Source of the DNA: Aliiruegeria haliotis
Lineage (GTDB): Bacteria; Pseudomonadota; Alphaproteobacteria; Rhodobacterales; Rhodobacteraceae
Assembly (NCBI RefSeq): GCF_003003255.1
Contig: NZ_PVTD01000006.1
Coordinates: 186,001-250,000 of the forward strand
DNA: 64,000 bases
Direction of reading: 5' to 3'
Below are positions 36,981-46,086 of the stretch, in pieces. Position numbers and translations under genes: made by a program. Positions within the stretch are counted from its first letter, which is position 1, and every line of letters begins with the position of its first letter. The notes below the pieces were generated by a model that worked only from the letters and a program-made list of their open reading frames with translations, was not told where the DNA came from and ran no database searches.

Positions 36981-38051
36981 ATGAAGAAGACACTGATCCT
37001 GACGACCGCCCTCACCGGCTTCGCCTTCACCGCGAATGCGGCTGAAGTGACCATCATGAGCTGGGGCGGCGCTTACGGCAAATCGCAGGTCGAAGCCTAC
37101 AACAAGCCGTTCGCCGAGCAGACCGGCGCCAAGGTCACCATGGTGGATGCCGACAACCCGGCAACGCCGATCAAGGCCCAGGTCGAGGCCGGCAACGTGA
37201 CGATCGACGTCGCCGACGTCGAGTATTCCGACGCCGTTCGCCTGTGCGACGAGGGCCTGCTTGAGGAAATCGACACGTCCATGCTGCCCGACGCACCCGA
37301 TGGAACCCCGGCAGCCGAAGACTTCATCGAGGGCGCCCTGACAGACTGCGCCGTGGCGAACATCGTGTGGTCCACCGTCTACGCCTACAACACGGAAAGC
37401 GTGGATGGCGAGCCGATGACCATGGCCGATTTCTTCGACCTTGAGAAGTTCCCGGGCAAGCGTGGCCTGCGCAAGGCTGCAAAGGCCAACCTGGAAATGG
37501 CGCTTGTGGCTGATGGCGTTCCGGCCGGCGAGGTCTATGACCTGCTCGAAACCGAAGAAGGTGTCGACCGAGCTTTTGCCAAGCTGGACACGATCAAGGA
37601 CAGCATCGTCTGGTGGGAAGCCGGCGCCCAGCCGCCGCAGCTTCTGGCTGACGGCGAGGTCGTGATGTCCACCGCCTACAACGGCCGTATCTTCAACGCC
37701 GCCGTGGGCGAGGACCAGCCCTTCGAGATCGTCTGGGACGGCCAGATCCTCGACTTCGATCTCTTCGTGATCCCCAAGGGCGCTCCGAACCTGGAGACCG
37801 CGATGGAGTACATCAAGTTCTCCACCGACACCCAGCGTCTGGCCGACCAGGCCAAGTGGATCTCCTACGGTCCGGCCCGGAAGTCCTCCGGCGCGCTCGT
37901 CGGACTCTACCAGGATGGCGAAACCGAAATGGCGCCGCACATGCCGACCGCAGAGGCCAACCTGACGAACGCGATCGTCAACGACTTCGAGTTCTGGGCT
38001 GACCGCGACGTCGAGCTGTCCGAGCGTTTCAACGCCTGGCTCGCCAACTGA
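36981..38051 (+). CDS. Polyamine-type ABC substrate-binding protein (PotD/PotF-like)
   Basis: 356 residues, periplasmic. The signal peptide ends near A-N-A-A (about 20). The mature start E-V-T-I-M-S-W-G-G-A-Y-G-K-S-Q and D-V-A-D-V-E-Y-S-D-A fit family 1 extracellular binding proteins of the polyamine/iron group. I-V-W-W-E-A-G-A-Q-P-P-Q-L-L-A-D-G-E-V-V-M-S is the typical second-lobe motif. The exact ligand cannot be read from the sequence. Start fixed by the signal peptide. Three hairpins follow the stop and may protect this cistron's 3' end. Confidence 0.85.
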   Translation: MKKTLILTTALTGFAFTANAAEVTIMSWGGAYGKSQVEAYNKPFAEQTGAKVTMVDADNPATPIKAQVEAGNVTIDVADVEYSDAVRLCDEGLLEEIDTSMLPDAPDGTPAAEDFIEGALTDCAVANIVWSTVYAYNTESVDGEPMTMADFFDLEKFPGKRGLRKAAKANLEMALVADGVPAGEVYDLLETEEGVDRAFAKLDTIKDSIVWWEAGAQPPQLLADGEVVMSTAYNGRIFNAAVGEDQPFEIVWDGQILDFDLFVIPKGAPNLETAMEYIKFSTDTQRLADQAKWISYGPARKSSGALVGLYQDGETEMAPHMPTAEANLTNAIVNDFEFWADRDVELSERFNAWLAN

Positions 38052-38063
38052 TCTGCCATGCCT

Positions 38064-38121
38064 GCCCCGGTTTCGGCCGGGGCGGGTACCAGGAACCCGC
38101 GCCGGCCATCCTGGCCGGCGC
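38064..38121 (+). repeat. Three consecutive hairpins after the binding-protein gene
   Basis: Stem 1: GCCCCGG/CCGGGGC (38064-38083, 6-base loop). Stem 2: GCGGGT/ACCCGC (38082-38100). Stem 3: perfect 10-bp GCGCCGGCCA/TGGCCGGCGC with a 3-base loop (38099-38121). No T-run follows. Such arrays after a binding-protein gene usually stabilise its mRNA or cause partial termination, giving more binding protein than permease. Confidence 0.65.
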
Positions 38122-38139
38122 CCCCTCCGGGATCCCCAC

Positions 38140-39435
38140 ATGTCCGACGTTGCCGATACTCCACAGGGTCAGCTGACCACCGCCGACGGAAAGCCGCTGA
38201 AGGCCGCGCTGGCGCATGCCCAGGCACACCGCAAGCGCCGCGCCTTCTTCCTCGTGCTGCCGCTGCTGCTGTTCGTGGTCATCACCTTCCTGATCCCCAT
38301 CGGGCAGTTGCTGACGATGTCGGTCAACAATTCCGGCTTCTATTCTTGGAAGGATCGCGACACCGGTGGCACGGTGCCGCTGATGGTGGAACTACGTGGC
38401 TGGTTCGACGAGACCGCCGCCGGCACCGAGCCGGACGAGGCCGCCTATGCCGCGTTGGTTGACGGCCTTGCCCATGCCCGCGAAACCAAGTCCATCGGCC
38501 AGATCGGAACCCGGATCAACTACGAGGTGTCCGGCAGCCGCTCCATGTTCACGAAGTCGGCGCGCAGGGCCGCCAAGCTGGAACCGCCCTACAAGGAGGC
38601 GCTTCTCGACATCGACGAGGACTGGGCCGATCCGAAACTCTGGGGCGCGATGCGCAATGCCTCCAAGCCGGTGACCATCGACTTCTACCTCGCAGCGCTC
38701 GACCGAACACGGGATGCGGAGGGGAACATCGTCAAGGTCGACGAGGAACGCGCCGTCTACATCCTGCTGTTCAAGCGCACGCTGCTGCTGTCGGCCCTGA
38801 TCACGTTCATGACCTTCCTGCTGGGTTTTCCCATCGCCCACCTGCTGGCGACCCTGCCTCTGGCCAAGTCGAACCTGCTGATGATCTTCGTCCTGCTGCC
38901 GTTCTGGACATCGCTGCTGGTGCGAACGACCTCATGGATCGTGCTCTTGCAAAGCCAGGGAGTCGTCAATGACATCTGGGTCTCGCTTGGCATCCTCGAC
39001 GACGAGAACCGGCTGCAGATGATCTACAACCAGACCGGCACGATCATTGCCATGACGCATATCCTGCTGCCGTTCATGGTATTGCCGCTCTATTCGGTGA
39101 TGCGTCCGATAGATCCGTCCTATGTCCGGGCCGCCCGGTCTCTGGGTGCAACATCCTGGACGGCTTTCCGCCGGGTCTACATGCCGCAGACAGTTCCGGG
39201 GATCGGTGCGGGCGGGCTGCTCGTGTTCATTCTGGCCGTGGGGTACTACATCACCCCGGCGCTTGTCGGCGGCTCCACCGGGCAGCTGATCTCGAACCTG
39301 ATCGCCTTCCACATGCAGAAGTCGCTCAACTGGTCCCTCGCGGCCGCGCTTGCATCGCTTCTGCTGTTCGGTGTGCTGCTGCTCTATTGGCTCTACGACC
39401 GGTTGATCGGCATCGACAACCTCAAGCTGGGATAA
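38140..39435 (+). CDS. potB: Polyamine-type ABC permease 1 (PotB-like) with long loop
   Basis: 431 residues. Membrane segment 1 is at about 33-55 (F-F-L-V-L-P-L-L-L-F-V-V-I-T-F-L-I-P), and the remaining helices lie from about 205 on. The EAA loop coupling to the ATPase reads R-A-A-R-S-L-G-A-T-S-W-T-A-F-R-R-V-Y-M-P near 330-350. About 150 hydrophilic residues between helices 1 and 2 (about 58-205) would be periplasmic and make it much longer than E. coli PotB (about 285 residues). Confidence 0.88.
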   Translation: MSDVADTPQGQLTTADGKPLKAALAHAQAHRKRRAFFLVLPLLLFVVITFLIPIGQLLTMSVNNSGFYSWKDRDTGGTVPLMVELRGWFDETAAGTEPDEAAYAALVDGLAHARETKSIGQIGTRINYEVSGSRSMFTKSARRAAKLEPPYKEALLDIDEDWADPKLWGAMRNASKPVTIDFYLAALDRTRDAEGNIVKVDEERAVYILLFKRTLLLSALITFMTFLLGFPIAHLLATLPLAKSNLLMIFVLLPFWTSLLVRTTSWIVLLQSQGVVNDIWVSLGILDDENRLQMIYNQTGTIIAMTHILLPFMVLPLYSVMRPIDPSYVRAARSLGATSWTAFRRVYMPQTVPGIGAGGLLVFILAVGYYITPALVGGSTGQLISNLIAFHMQKSLNWSLAAALASLLLFGVLLLYWLYDRLIGIDNLKLG

Positions 39436-39441
39436 CGCGAC

Positions 39442-40353
39442 ATGGCCCTTCCGACATACGCCAGCCCGCTGGAAAAGATCTGGTATTACACCTACCGCGT
39501 GATCTGCGCCCTGATCTTCCTGTTCCTGATCGCACCGATCCTGATCGTGATCCCGCTCAGCTTCAACGCAGAGCCCTATTTCACCTTCACCGAGAAAATG
39601 CTGGCGCTCGACCCGACCGGCTACTCGACCCGTTGGTATGATCTGCTGCTCACCTTCGGGATGGAGAACCCTGATGTCGCGCGCGACGGGTCCTGGTGGG
39701 CGGATGTCTGGGAGAACGCCGCCTGGGTGAACGCGGCAAAGAACTCGGTGATCATCGGCTTCTTTTCCACCATCCTGGCGACGTTCCTCGGCACCTTGGC
39801 CGCGCTCGGCCTGTCACGTCCGGAGATGCCGTTCCGCCGCGCGATCATGGCGATCCTGATTTCGCCAATGATTGTACCGATCATCATTACCGCGACGGGG
39901 TTGTTCTTCTTCTACTCCGCCACCGGGCTCGCCAATTCCTACGTCGGCGTGATCATGGCGCATGCCACCCTGGGCATTCCTTTCGTGATCATCACGGTCA
40001 CGGCTACGCTCGTGGGGTTCGACCAGACGCTGACACAGGCCTCGGCCTCGCTTGGGGCGAACCCGACGACGACCTTCTTCAAGATCACCATGCCGCTGAT
40101 CCTGCCCGGCGTGATCTCGGGCGCGCTGTTCGCCTTTGTGACCTCCTTTGACGAGGTGGTCGTGGTCCTGTTCGTGGCTGCCCATGACCAGCAGACCATT
40201 CCGCGCCAGATGTGGAACGGTATCCGCGAGCAGATCTCGCCCGCAATCCTGTCAGTCGCAACGATCCTCGTGATCATCTCCATAGCTTTGCTGACGACGG
40301 TGGAACTGCTGCGGCGGCGCTCCGAAAGGTTGCGGGGCATGTCACCGGGATGA
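39442..40353 (+). CDS. potC: Polyamine-type ABC permease 2 (PotC-like)
   Basis: 303 residues, six predicted helices. The EAA loop reads Q-A-S-A-S-L-G-A-N-P-T-T-T-F-F-K-I-T-M-P-L-I-L-P-G near 200-225. It forms the channel with the preceding permease; the spacing is 6 bases. A 45-residue loop after helix 1 contains G-M-E-N-P-D-V-A-R-D-G-S-W-W. Last gene of the importer operon. Confidence 0.9.
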   Translation: MALPTYASPLEKIWYYTYRVICALIFLFLIAPILIVIPLSFNAEPYFTFTEKMLALDPTGYSTRWYDLLLTFGMENPDVARDGSWWADVWENAAWVNAAKNSVIIGFFSTILATFLGTLAALGLSRPEMPFRRAIMAILISPMIVPIIITATGLFFFYSATGLANSYVGVIMAHATLGIPFVIITVTATLVGFDQTLTQASASLGANPTTTFFKITMPLILPGVISGALFAFVTSFDEVVVVLFVAAHDQQTIPRQMWNGIREQISPAILSVATILVIISIALLTTVELLRRRSERLRGMSPG

Positions 40354-40564
40354 CCCGTCGGCCGGGGCTGCACCGGGCCCCGACCATTCGCAAAGGCCGG
40401 TGTCTTCAGGGGCTGTTCCAAAACGGGCGGGCCCTTTCGCGTATTGGGACGCGGCTGTGGGATTTCGCCGCCGGGATAGCCGGCGGTCGGCTTGCTGAGG
40501 GGGGGCGCCACGGAAACGGGGATCCGCGGGGCCGAGCATCCCACGCGGTGGGAGAGCAGGCCGA

Positions 40565-41500
40565 TCAGGGCAGAATCGCGAGCCAGCCCCAGGTTGTGAA
40601 CAACGACAGCGCGGTGCCAAGCAGCACGGCGGAGGCCGCCACCCGCTTCGCAACCCCGTACATGTTGGCAAAGATATAGGCGTTGATGCCCGGGGCCATT
40701 GCCGCCGTGATGATTGCCGACCGGAAGGCAGGCACCGGCAAGTCGAACGCGCTCCCGAGGATCCACGTGATGGTCGGGTGCAGGATCAGACCGACCGAGA
40801 CGATGAAGGCGATGGTGCGCAAGTCGCCCTCTGGCCGGTAGTGATAGAGCACCCCGCCGAGGCCGAAGAGTGCGGCGGGCAGGGCGGCGCGTGCCACGAG
40901 GTCGAGCGCATCGGTGAAGAAGCCGGGCAGCGGCAGCGCTGTCAGGTTGACGATCAGCCCCGCCGTAATCCCGAGTATGAGGGCATTGCTGAACATCGCG
41001 CGGAGCACGGTCCCGGGCAGGTTCCGTGCCGGCGTCCCGTTGGTGCGTGCCCGGACGATCTCCATAAGCGTGATGCCGATGCCGTAGCAGAACGGCGAGT
41101 GCATTGCGATGATGGCGAAGTTCGCCTCGAGCGCATCGGGCCCATAGGCCCGTTCGGTGATTGGCAGGCCAAGCAACAGCGAGTTCGAGAACAGGCCGCA
41201 GAACCCGATGGCGACGCTGTCCTGCCAGGGCCGGTTGAAAAGGTATCGCGCACCGAGCAACCCGACGATGAAGCCGCTCAGGGCACCGGCATAGAAGGAA
41301 AAAAGCAGTGGGACGTTGAAGTGCTGGTTCAGGTCGAGCGTCGATATCGCGCGGAACAACAATGCCGGGATGGCGAAGGACTGGCTGAACTTCATCAGCC
41401 CATCCACGCCGGCGTCGCTGAAGACCCTCTGCCAGACGGCAACATAGCCAAAAGCAATGACCACAAAGACGGGCAGGATAACAGCGAGGAGGTCGCCCAT
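40565..41500 (-). CDS. AEC-family (auxin efflux carrier type) permease
   Basis: 311 residues with about ten hydrophobic segments (starts G-D-L-L-A-V-I-L-P-V-F-V-V-I-A-F-G-Y). F-C-G-L-F-S-N-S-L-L-L-G-L-P-I is the conserved N-x-x-x-[LM]-G-[LI]-P motif of the family. Bacterial members export or import malonate, malate and other organic anions; the substrate here is unknown. It starts 4 bases after the metallo-hydrolase stop and ends the long minus-strand operon. Confidence 0.88.
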   Translation of the reverse strand: MGDLLAVILPVFVVIAFGYVAVWQRVFSDAGVDGLMKFSQSFAIPALLFRAISTLDLNQHFNVPLLFSFYAGALSGFIVGLLGARYLFNRPWQDSVAIGFCGLFSNSLLLGLPITERAYGPDALEANFAIIAMHSPFCYGIGITLMEIVRARTNGTPARNLPGTVLRAMFSNALILGITAGLIVNLTALPLPGFFTDALDLVARAALPAALFGLGGVLYHYRPEGDLRTIAFIVSVGLILHPTITWILGSAFDLPVPAFRSAIITAAMAPGINAYIFANMYGVAKRVAASAVLLGTALSLFTTWGWLAILP

Positions 41501-41504
41501 GGCT

Positions 41505-42302
41505 TCAGACCTTGTAGGTTATCGTCAGTCCGTCATGGGCTGGCTCTATGTGTTCGGGCGTTTCATCGGCCAGCGTCTGGTAGTCGATGTCGATATGCAT
41601 GTTGGTAAGCACGGCGCGTTGGGGCGCCGCACGCTCGATCCAGGCGAGGGTTTGCGCGACATGTGCGTGGCTCGGGTGTGGGGTGTAGCGAAGCGCATCC
41701 ACGATCCAGCAGTCAAGTCCTTCCAGACACTGCCAGGCCTGTTTCGGGATTTCGTTCACGTCCGGCATGTAGGCCAGGTCGCCGATGCGAAAGCCAAGGG
41801 CGTGGATATTGCCGTGCCGGACCTCGATCGGGGTCAGCGTGATCGGGCCGGCCGCGCCGTCAATGGTCACATCCCCCCGGATCATGTGCATGTCGAGGAT
41901 CGGCGGGTAGTTCGACCCTTCCGGCTGCACGAAGGCATATCCGAAACGGGCGATCAATCCGTTCTGCGTCTCCGCGTCGGCCCAGACCGGCAGGCGGGCG
42001 CGACGGTTGAAGACGACCATGCGCAGGTCGTCGATCCCGTGGGTATGGTCGGCGTGGCCGTGGGTATAGACCACGGCATCCAGCATCCCCACACCTGCGG
42101 AAAGGAGCTGCCGGCGCAGATCCGGCGTGGTGTCGACAAGGACCCGTGTGGCCGCCTCGCCATCGAGACGCTCGATCAGGAGCGAGCACCGTTGACGGGT
42201 GTTGCGAGGGTTCCCGGGGTCACAGGCGCCCCAGATATTCCCGATCCGGGGGACGCCGCCGGAAGAGCCGCATCCAAGAATGGTGAAGCGCAGCTCTGCC
42301 AT
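41505..42302 (-). CDS. Metallo-beta-lactamase fold hydrolase (PhnP-like phosphodiesterase)
   Basis: 265 residues. Starts with F-T-I-L-G-C-G-S-S-G-G-V-P-R-I-G, and carries the metal motif T-H-G-H-A-D-H-T-H-G (H-x-H-x-D-H) near 80-89. D-A-L-R-Y-T-P-H-P-S-H-A-H and N-M-H-I-D-I-D-Y supply later ligands. These are features of the PhnP group, which cleave cyclic phosphodiesters. No phn genes are nearby; the constant neighbour is tatD. It overlaps the tatD stop by one base (TGATG). Confidence 0.9.
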   Translation of the reverse strand: MAELRFTILGCGSSGGVPRIGNIWGACDPGNPRNTRQRCSLLIERLDGEAATRVLVDTTPDLRRQLLSAGVGMLDAVVYTHGHADHTHGIDDLRMVVFNRRARLPVWADAETQNGLIARFGYAFVQPEGSNYPPILDMHMIRGDVTIDGAAGPITLTPIEVRHGNIHALGFRIGDLAYMPDVNEIPKQAWQCLEGLDCWIVDALRYTPHPSHAHVAQTLAWIERAAPQRAVLTNMHIDIDYQTLADETPEHIEPAHDGLTITYKV

Positions 42303-43120
42303 CAGGCGGCGGGGCTCCAGCTTGCGGCCTTGGCAAAGAGGCGGTCGAAATTGGCGGTCGTCTGCGCCGCGAAGTCTTCGTAGGAGAGGCCGTGGACCTC
42401 GGCCCCGACCTTCGCCGTGTGTGCCGTGTAGGCCGGCTCGTTGCGCTTGCCCCGGTGCGGTGGCGGCGCGAGGTAGGGGGAATCCGTTTCCACGAGTATG
42501 CGGTCCAGGGGTGCTGCGGCAAAGATCTCCCTGAGGTCCTTGCTGCGCGGGAAGGCGGCGATGCCCGACATCGAGAGGTAGAATCCCAGCCCGAGAGCGG
42601 CCTCCGCCAATGCGGCAGAGGAGCTGAAGCAGTGCATCACGCAGGAATAGGCACCGGCTGCATGTTCCTCGCCGAGGATCCGGGCCATGTCGTCATCGGC
42701 ATCGCGGGCATGGATGATCAGCGGCAGGCCGGTCCGGCGGGCGGCCTCGATGTGGATACGCAGGCTCTCCTGCTGCACGGCGGCGCTTTCGGCCGTGTAG
42801 TGGTAGTCGAGCCCGGTCTCGCCGATGCCTACGAACTTCGGATGGGCGGACAGGGCCACGAGTTCGTCCACACTGGCCAGTGGCTCCTCGGCGGCGCTCA
42901 TCGGATGCGTCCCGGCGGCGTAGAAGACCGGCGCATGCGACTCGGCAATCGCACGCACCTGCGGCTCCAGCCGCAACCGGGTGCAGATCGTGACCATGCG
43001 GGCGACGCCCGCTTCGGCCGCGCGAGACACGATCTCGGCATGCTGGCCATCGAAATCAGGGAAATCCAGGTGACAATGACTGTCTACAATCTGCGGTTGG
43101 GGCATGTCTGCTCGGCTCAA
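42302..43120 (-). CDS. tatD: TatD family metal-dependent hydrolase
   Basis: 272 residues. D-S-H-C-H-L-D (about 13-19) gives the first metal histidines. The conserved G-I-G-E-T-G-L-D-Y-H glutamate is near 98, I-I-H-A-R-D-A next, M-H-C-F-S in the middle, and V-E-T-D-S-P-Y-L-A-P near 210. TatD-type enzymes are 3'-5' exonucleases or DNases. Linkage to tmk and holB is conserved (ycfH position). Coupled to holB by an ATGA overlap. Confidence 0.93.
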   Translation of the reverse strand: MSRADMPQPQIVDSHCHLDFPDFDGQHAEIVSRAAEAGVARMVTICTRLRLEPQVRAIAESHAPVFYAAGTHPMSAAEEPLASVDELVALSAHPKFVGIGETGLDYHYTAESAAVQQESLRIHIEAARRTGLPLIIHARDADDDMARILGEEHAAGAYSCVMHCFSSSAALAEAALGLGFYLSMSGIAAFPRSKDLREIFAAAPLDRILVETDSPYLAPPPHRGKRNEPAYTAHTAKVGAEVHGLSYEDFAAQTTANFDRLFAKAASWSPAA

Positions 43121-44256
43121 GCTGGCGCGGGCAATACCTCTTCGGCACCCGCATTTATCTTGAGAACCGTATCAAGCAGCAACGCGGCAGGGTCAAGGTT
43201 GACTGCCACGCCGTGGCGTGTCCTTTCGCCGAGCGCCTGTTGCAACGTCGCCCAGTGACGCGCGGCGCGGGCATCGGGGCAGAGCCGGGACAGCAGCGCG
43301 GTTTCACCCGGGGCGGCTTCGGGATCGGGCGGCCCCAGCACCCCGGAGCGGGCAAGGCGCGACAGGAACAGATCCAGCATATGCAGGACCTGTGCCATGG
43401 GCACATCGGATCCGCGCGCGCCGAGCTTGTCGGCAAAGCCCATCGCCATGGCGCGGTCGATCCGGGGGGCGCCTTCGAAGAGCCGCAGGATGGCGCCATA
43501 GACGCTGAATCCGCCCTCGTTCAACAGCCGGTGCGCCTCTCCGACGGAGCCGCCGGCAAGCGCGGTGAGCGCGGCGGTGTCCTCCGGCAGCTCGGTCCCG
43601 GCGGCGACAAGTGCCTCCTGCAAGGTTTCGGGGGCCAGCGGAGCGCAGCGGAGGGTGCGGCAACGGGAGCGAATCGTCGGCAGAAGCCGCGAGGGCTGGT
43701 GCGAGATCAGGAGCAGGAAGGCGCGGTCGGGCGGCTCCTCCAGCAGTTTCAGCACTGCGTTGGCGGCGCTGGTGTTCAACTCGTCCGCGGCGTCCACGAT
43801 CACCACGCGGCGCCCGCCATCGGTTGCGGAGAGGGCGAAGAACCCTTTCAGCTTGCGCGCTTCATCGACCGTGATCTCCTGCTTCAGCCGCTTGGCGCGG
43901 TCATCCCAGGGACGGCGCAGCACGAACAGGCCCGGTTCGGAAAGGGCCTGCAACCGGCGCGCCACGGGGTGTTCGGGATCGATGTCGAGGCTTGTCGGCG
44001 GCGGCGGCGCTCCAAACAGCCCGTCGTCCTCCTGCTCCGGCGTCGCCAACAGAAAGCGCGCGATGCGCCAAGCCAGCGTTGCCTTGCCCACGCCCTGCGG
44101 TCCGGTCAGCAACCAGGCGTGATGCAGCCGTCCCGATGTAAAGGCTTCAAGAAAGCGTTCCTCCGCCTGCTCCTGGCCAAAGAGGTGCCTCGTCTCGCGC
44201 GGATGCGGCGCGCCTTCGAGCTGGTCCGGCTGCGGAAGGTCTTCGGTCTCGCTCAT
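43117..44256 (-). CDS. holB: DNA polymerase III delta-prime subunit
   Basis: 379 residues. AAA+ clamp-loader fold: T-G-P-Q-G-V-G-K-A-T-L-A near 51-62 is the P-loop. D-E-A-R-K-L-K-G-F-F, then V-V-I-V-D-A-A-D-E-L-N-T-S-A-A-N-A-V-L-K-L-L-E-E-P-P are hallmarks of delta-prime. The sensor region S-R-C-R-T-L follows. It sits in the clamp loader and opens the beta clamp with HolA and DnaX. ATGA overlaps link it to both tmk and tatD. Confidence 0.94.
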   Translation of the reverse strand: MSETEDLPQPDQLEGAPHPRETRHLFGQEQAEERFLEAFTSGRLHHAWLLTGPQGVGKATLAWRIARFLLATPEQEDDGLFGAPPPPTSLDIDPEHPVARRLQALSEPGLFVLRRPWDDRAKRLKQEITVDEARKLKGFFALSATDGGRRVVIVDAADELNTSAANAVLKLLEEPPDRAFLLLISHQPSRLLPTIRSRCRTLRCAPLAPETLQEALVAAGTELPEDTAALTALAGGSVGEAHRLLNEGGFSVYGAILRLFEGAPRIDRAMAMGFADKLGARGSDVPMAQVLHMLDLFLSRLARSGVLGPPDPEAAPGETALLSRLCPDARAARHWATLQQALGERTRHGVAVNLDPAALLLDTVLKINAGAEEVLPAPA

Positions 44257-44900
44257 GGGGCAGGCACGGGATTGGGCAGGCGCGCAAGGGCGGCGCCCAG
44301 CACGTCGGCGGCCACGGCCTCGATCTCCCGTGCGCCATCGATCACGATGCAGCGCTGCGCATGTTCCCGCGCCAGTTCGAGGAAACCCGCACGCATGCGG
44401 TGCTGCAACTCCACACCGAAATCCTCGAACCGCTCTTCGGCCGTCTGGCGTCCCTTGGCGCGCGCATGGCCCAGCGAGGGATCCATGTCGACGACGAATG
44501 TGATATCCGGCTCCAGCCCGATCATCATCGCGTGCAGTGCGTCCACCTCGTGGCGCAGGTTGCCCCGGCTCATGCCTTGGTAGATCCGGCTGCTATCGGC
44601 AAAGCGGTCGCAGATCACTGTCTTTCCCGCGTTCAGGGCAGGGCGAATGCGCTTTTCGACGTGGTCTCGTCGGGCAGCGGTGAAGAGCAACAGCTCCGTC
44701 TCCGCCGACCACCTGTCCGGGTCGCCTTCGAGCACCAGCGCGCGGATTTCCTCCGCCCCTTCGGAACCGCCGGGTTCGCGTGTCAGAACCACCTCCCGTC
44801 CGGCCGCTTCCAGGGCCTCGGCCAGCAGGCGGGCCTGGGTCGACTTGCCCGACCCGTCAATTCCCTCGAAGGTGATGAACCTGCCCCGCGTCCCGGGCAT
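44253..44900 (-). CDS. tmk: Thymidylate kinase
   Basis: 215 residues. P-loop F-E-G-I-D-G-S-G-K-S-T at about 10-20, the T-R-E-P-G-G motif near 40-45, D-R-F-A-D-S-S-R-I-Y-Q-G (the D-R-Y/F-x-D-S motif), and a LID region with A-K-G-R. It phosphorylates dTMP to dTDP. It is coupled to dac by a one-base TGATG overlap and to holB by ATGA. Confidence 0.97.
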   Translation of the reverse strand: MPGTRGRFITFEGIDGSGKSTQARLLAEALEAAGREVVLTREPGGSEGAEEIRALVLEGDPDRWSAETELLLFTAARRDHVEKRIRPALNAGKTVICDRFADSSRIYQGMSRGNLRHEVDALHAMMIGLEPDITFVVDMDPSLGHARAKGRQTAEERFEDFGVELQHRMRAGFLELAREHAQRCIVIDGAREIEAVAADVLGAALARLPNPVPAP

Positions 44901-46069
44901 CAGCGCCCCGAGGCCTGCCCGGAGGCCTGTCCGGTGACCTGTTGGAAGAGCACATAGGCAGCGGTCCGGATGCGCGGCAGAAACCCGCCCTTGGCGACGG
45001 CCGTTTCGGCGGTGAGCGGCAGTTCCTGACGTTCGAGATCCGGAAGATCGACGATCAGCGTGCCGATTTGCTGGCCCTCGGCGATGGGCGCGCGCAGCGG
45101 GGTCTCATAGGTGATTTCCGCCTCGATCTCGCCCCGCACCACGGCGGGCACCAGAAGGTCCAGGTTCTCGGGGACGACCATGCCGACGGTCCGCTCCGCG
45201 CCCATCCAGACCGGCACCTGTGCCAGGCGCGTGCCCTTTTCGGCCACGGTCTTCTGCACGAACTGGCGGAAGGCCCAGTTGACGACGCTCTCCGCCTCTT
45301 CGGCGCGTTGCGGCTCGCTGTCGAGGCCGGAAATGACAAAGATGATCCGACGCTGACCCTGCACGGCCGACCCCACGAGCCCATAGCCCGCTTCGGCGGT
45401 ATGTCCGGTCTTCAGGCCATCGGCACCGATCCCGAGCGTCAACAGCGGGTTGCGGTTGCGGTGGTTGGAGGGAACCCGACCATCGTATTCAAAGGTGAGC
45501 ATGGCGAAGTAGCCATAATACTCCGGAAACTCCTCGATCAGGCGCCGGGCCAGTAGCCCGAGGTCCTGCATCGACATGCGGTGGTTCGGGTGCGGCCACC
45601 CGGAGGCATTTGCGAAGGTCGAGTTGCGCAGGCCGATGGCCCGGGCGCGCTCGTTCATCAGGCGGGCGAAACCCTCCTCGGTGCCCGCGAGCCCTTCGGC
45701 GACAACCACGCAGGCATCGTTGCCGGACTGGACGATGATGCCCTTGATCAACTCCTCGACCGTGGGGCGGTCCTTTGGCGTCAGGAACATGGACGAGCCG
45801 CCCATGGCCGACGCCTTGTCGGAGACGGAGAATTTCGTGTCCAGTGTGACGCGTCCGTCGCGCAATGCCTCGAACAGCATGTTCAGCGTCATCAGCTTGG
45901 ACATGGAGGCCGGCGGCAACGGGGTCTCGGCATCCTTGGACAGAAGCACCGTCCCGGTGGTCTGGTCGAGAATCCAGGCGGCGCTGGCACGGGTTTCAAA
46001 ACCGGCACTGACCGCAGGCGCGGTCAGGCTGGTGGCGAGAATCAGAAAGGCGGCAAGTCTACGTATCAT
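44900..46069 (-). CDS. D-alanyl-D-alanine carboxypeptidase (PBP5/6 family)
   Basis: 389 residues. A signal peptide ends around V-S-A (about 22). All three active-site motifs are present: S55-M-S-K58 (nucleophile serine and lysine), S115-G-N117, and K220-T-G222 in G-L-K-T-G-H-T-A-E-A-G-Y-G. A C-terminal PBP5-type domain (about 275-360) is followed by an amphipathic-looking tail ending Q-A-S-G-Q-A-S-G-R. It removes the terminal D-Ala from peptidoglycan stem peptides in the periplasm. Lies 17 bases after the SPOR gene. Confidence 0.94.
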   Translation of the reverse strand: MIRRLAAFLILATSLTAPAVSAGFETRASAAWILDQTTGTVLLSKDAETPLPPASMSKLMTLNMLFEALRDGRVTLDTKFSVSDKASAMGGSSMFLTPKDRPTVEELIKGIIVQSGNDACVVVAEGLAGTEEGFARLMNERARAIGLRNSTFANASGWPHPNHRMSMQDLGLLARRLIEEFPEYYGYFAMLTFEYDGRVPSNHRNRNPLLTLGIGADGLKTGHTAEAGYGLVGSAVQGQRRIIFVISGLDSEPQRAEEAESVVNWAFRQFVQKTVAEKGTRLAQVPVWMGAERTVGMVVPENLDLLVPAVVRGEIEAEITYETPLRAPIAEGQQIGTLIVDLPDLERQELPLTAETAVAKGGFLPRIRTAAYVLFQQVTGQASGQASGR

Positions 46070-46086
46070 GCCCGTGTTCTAGCGCC

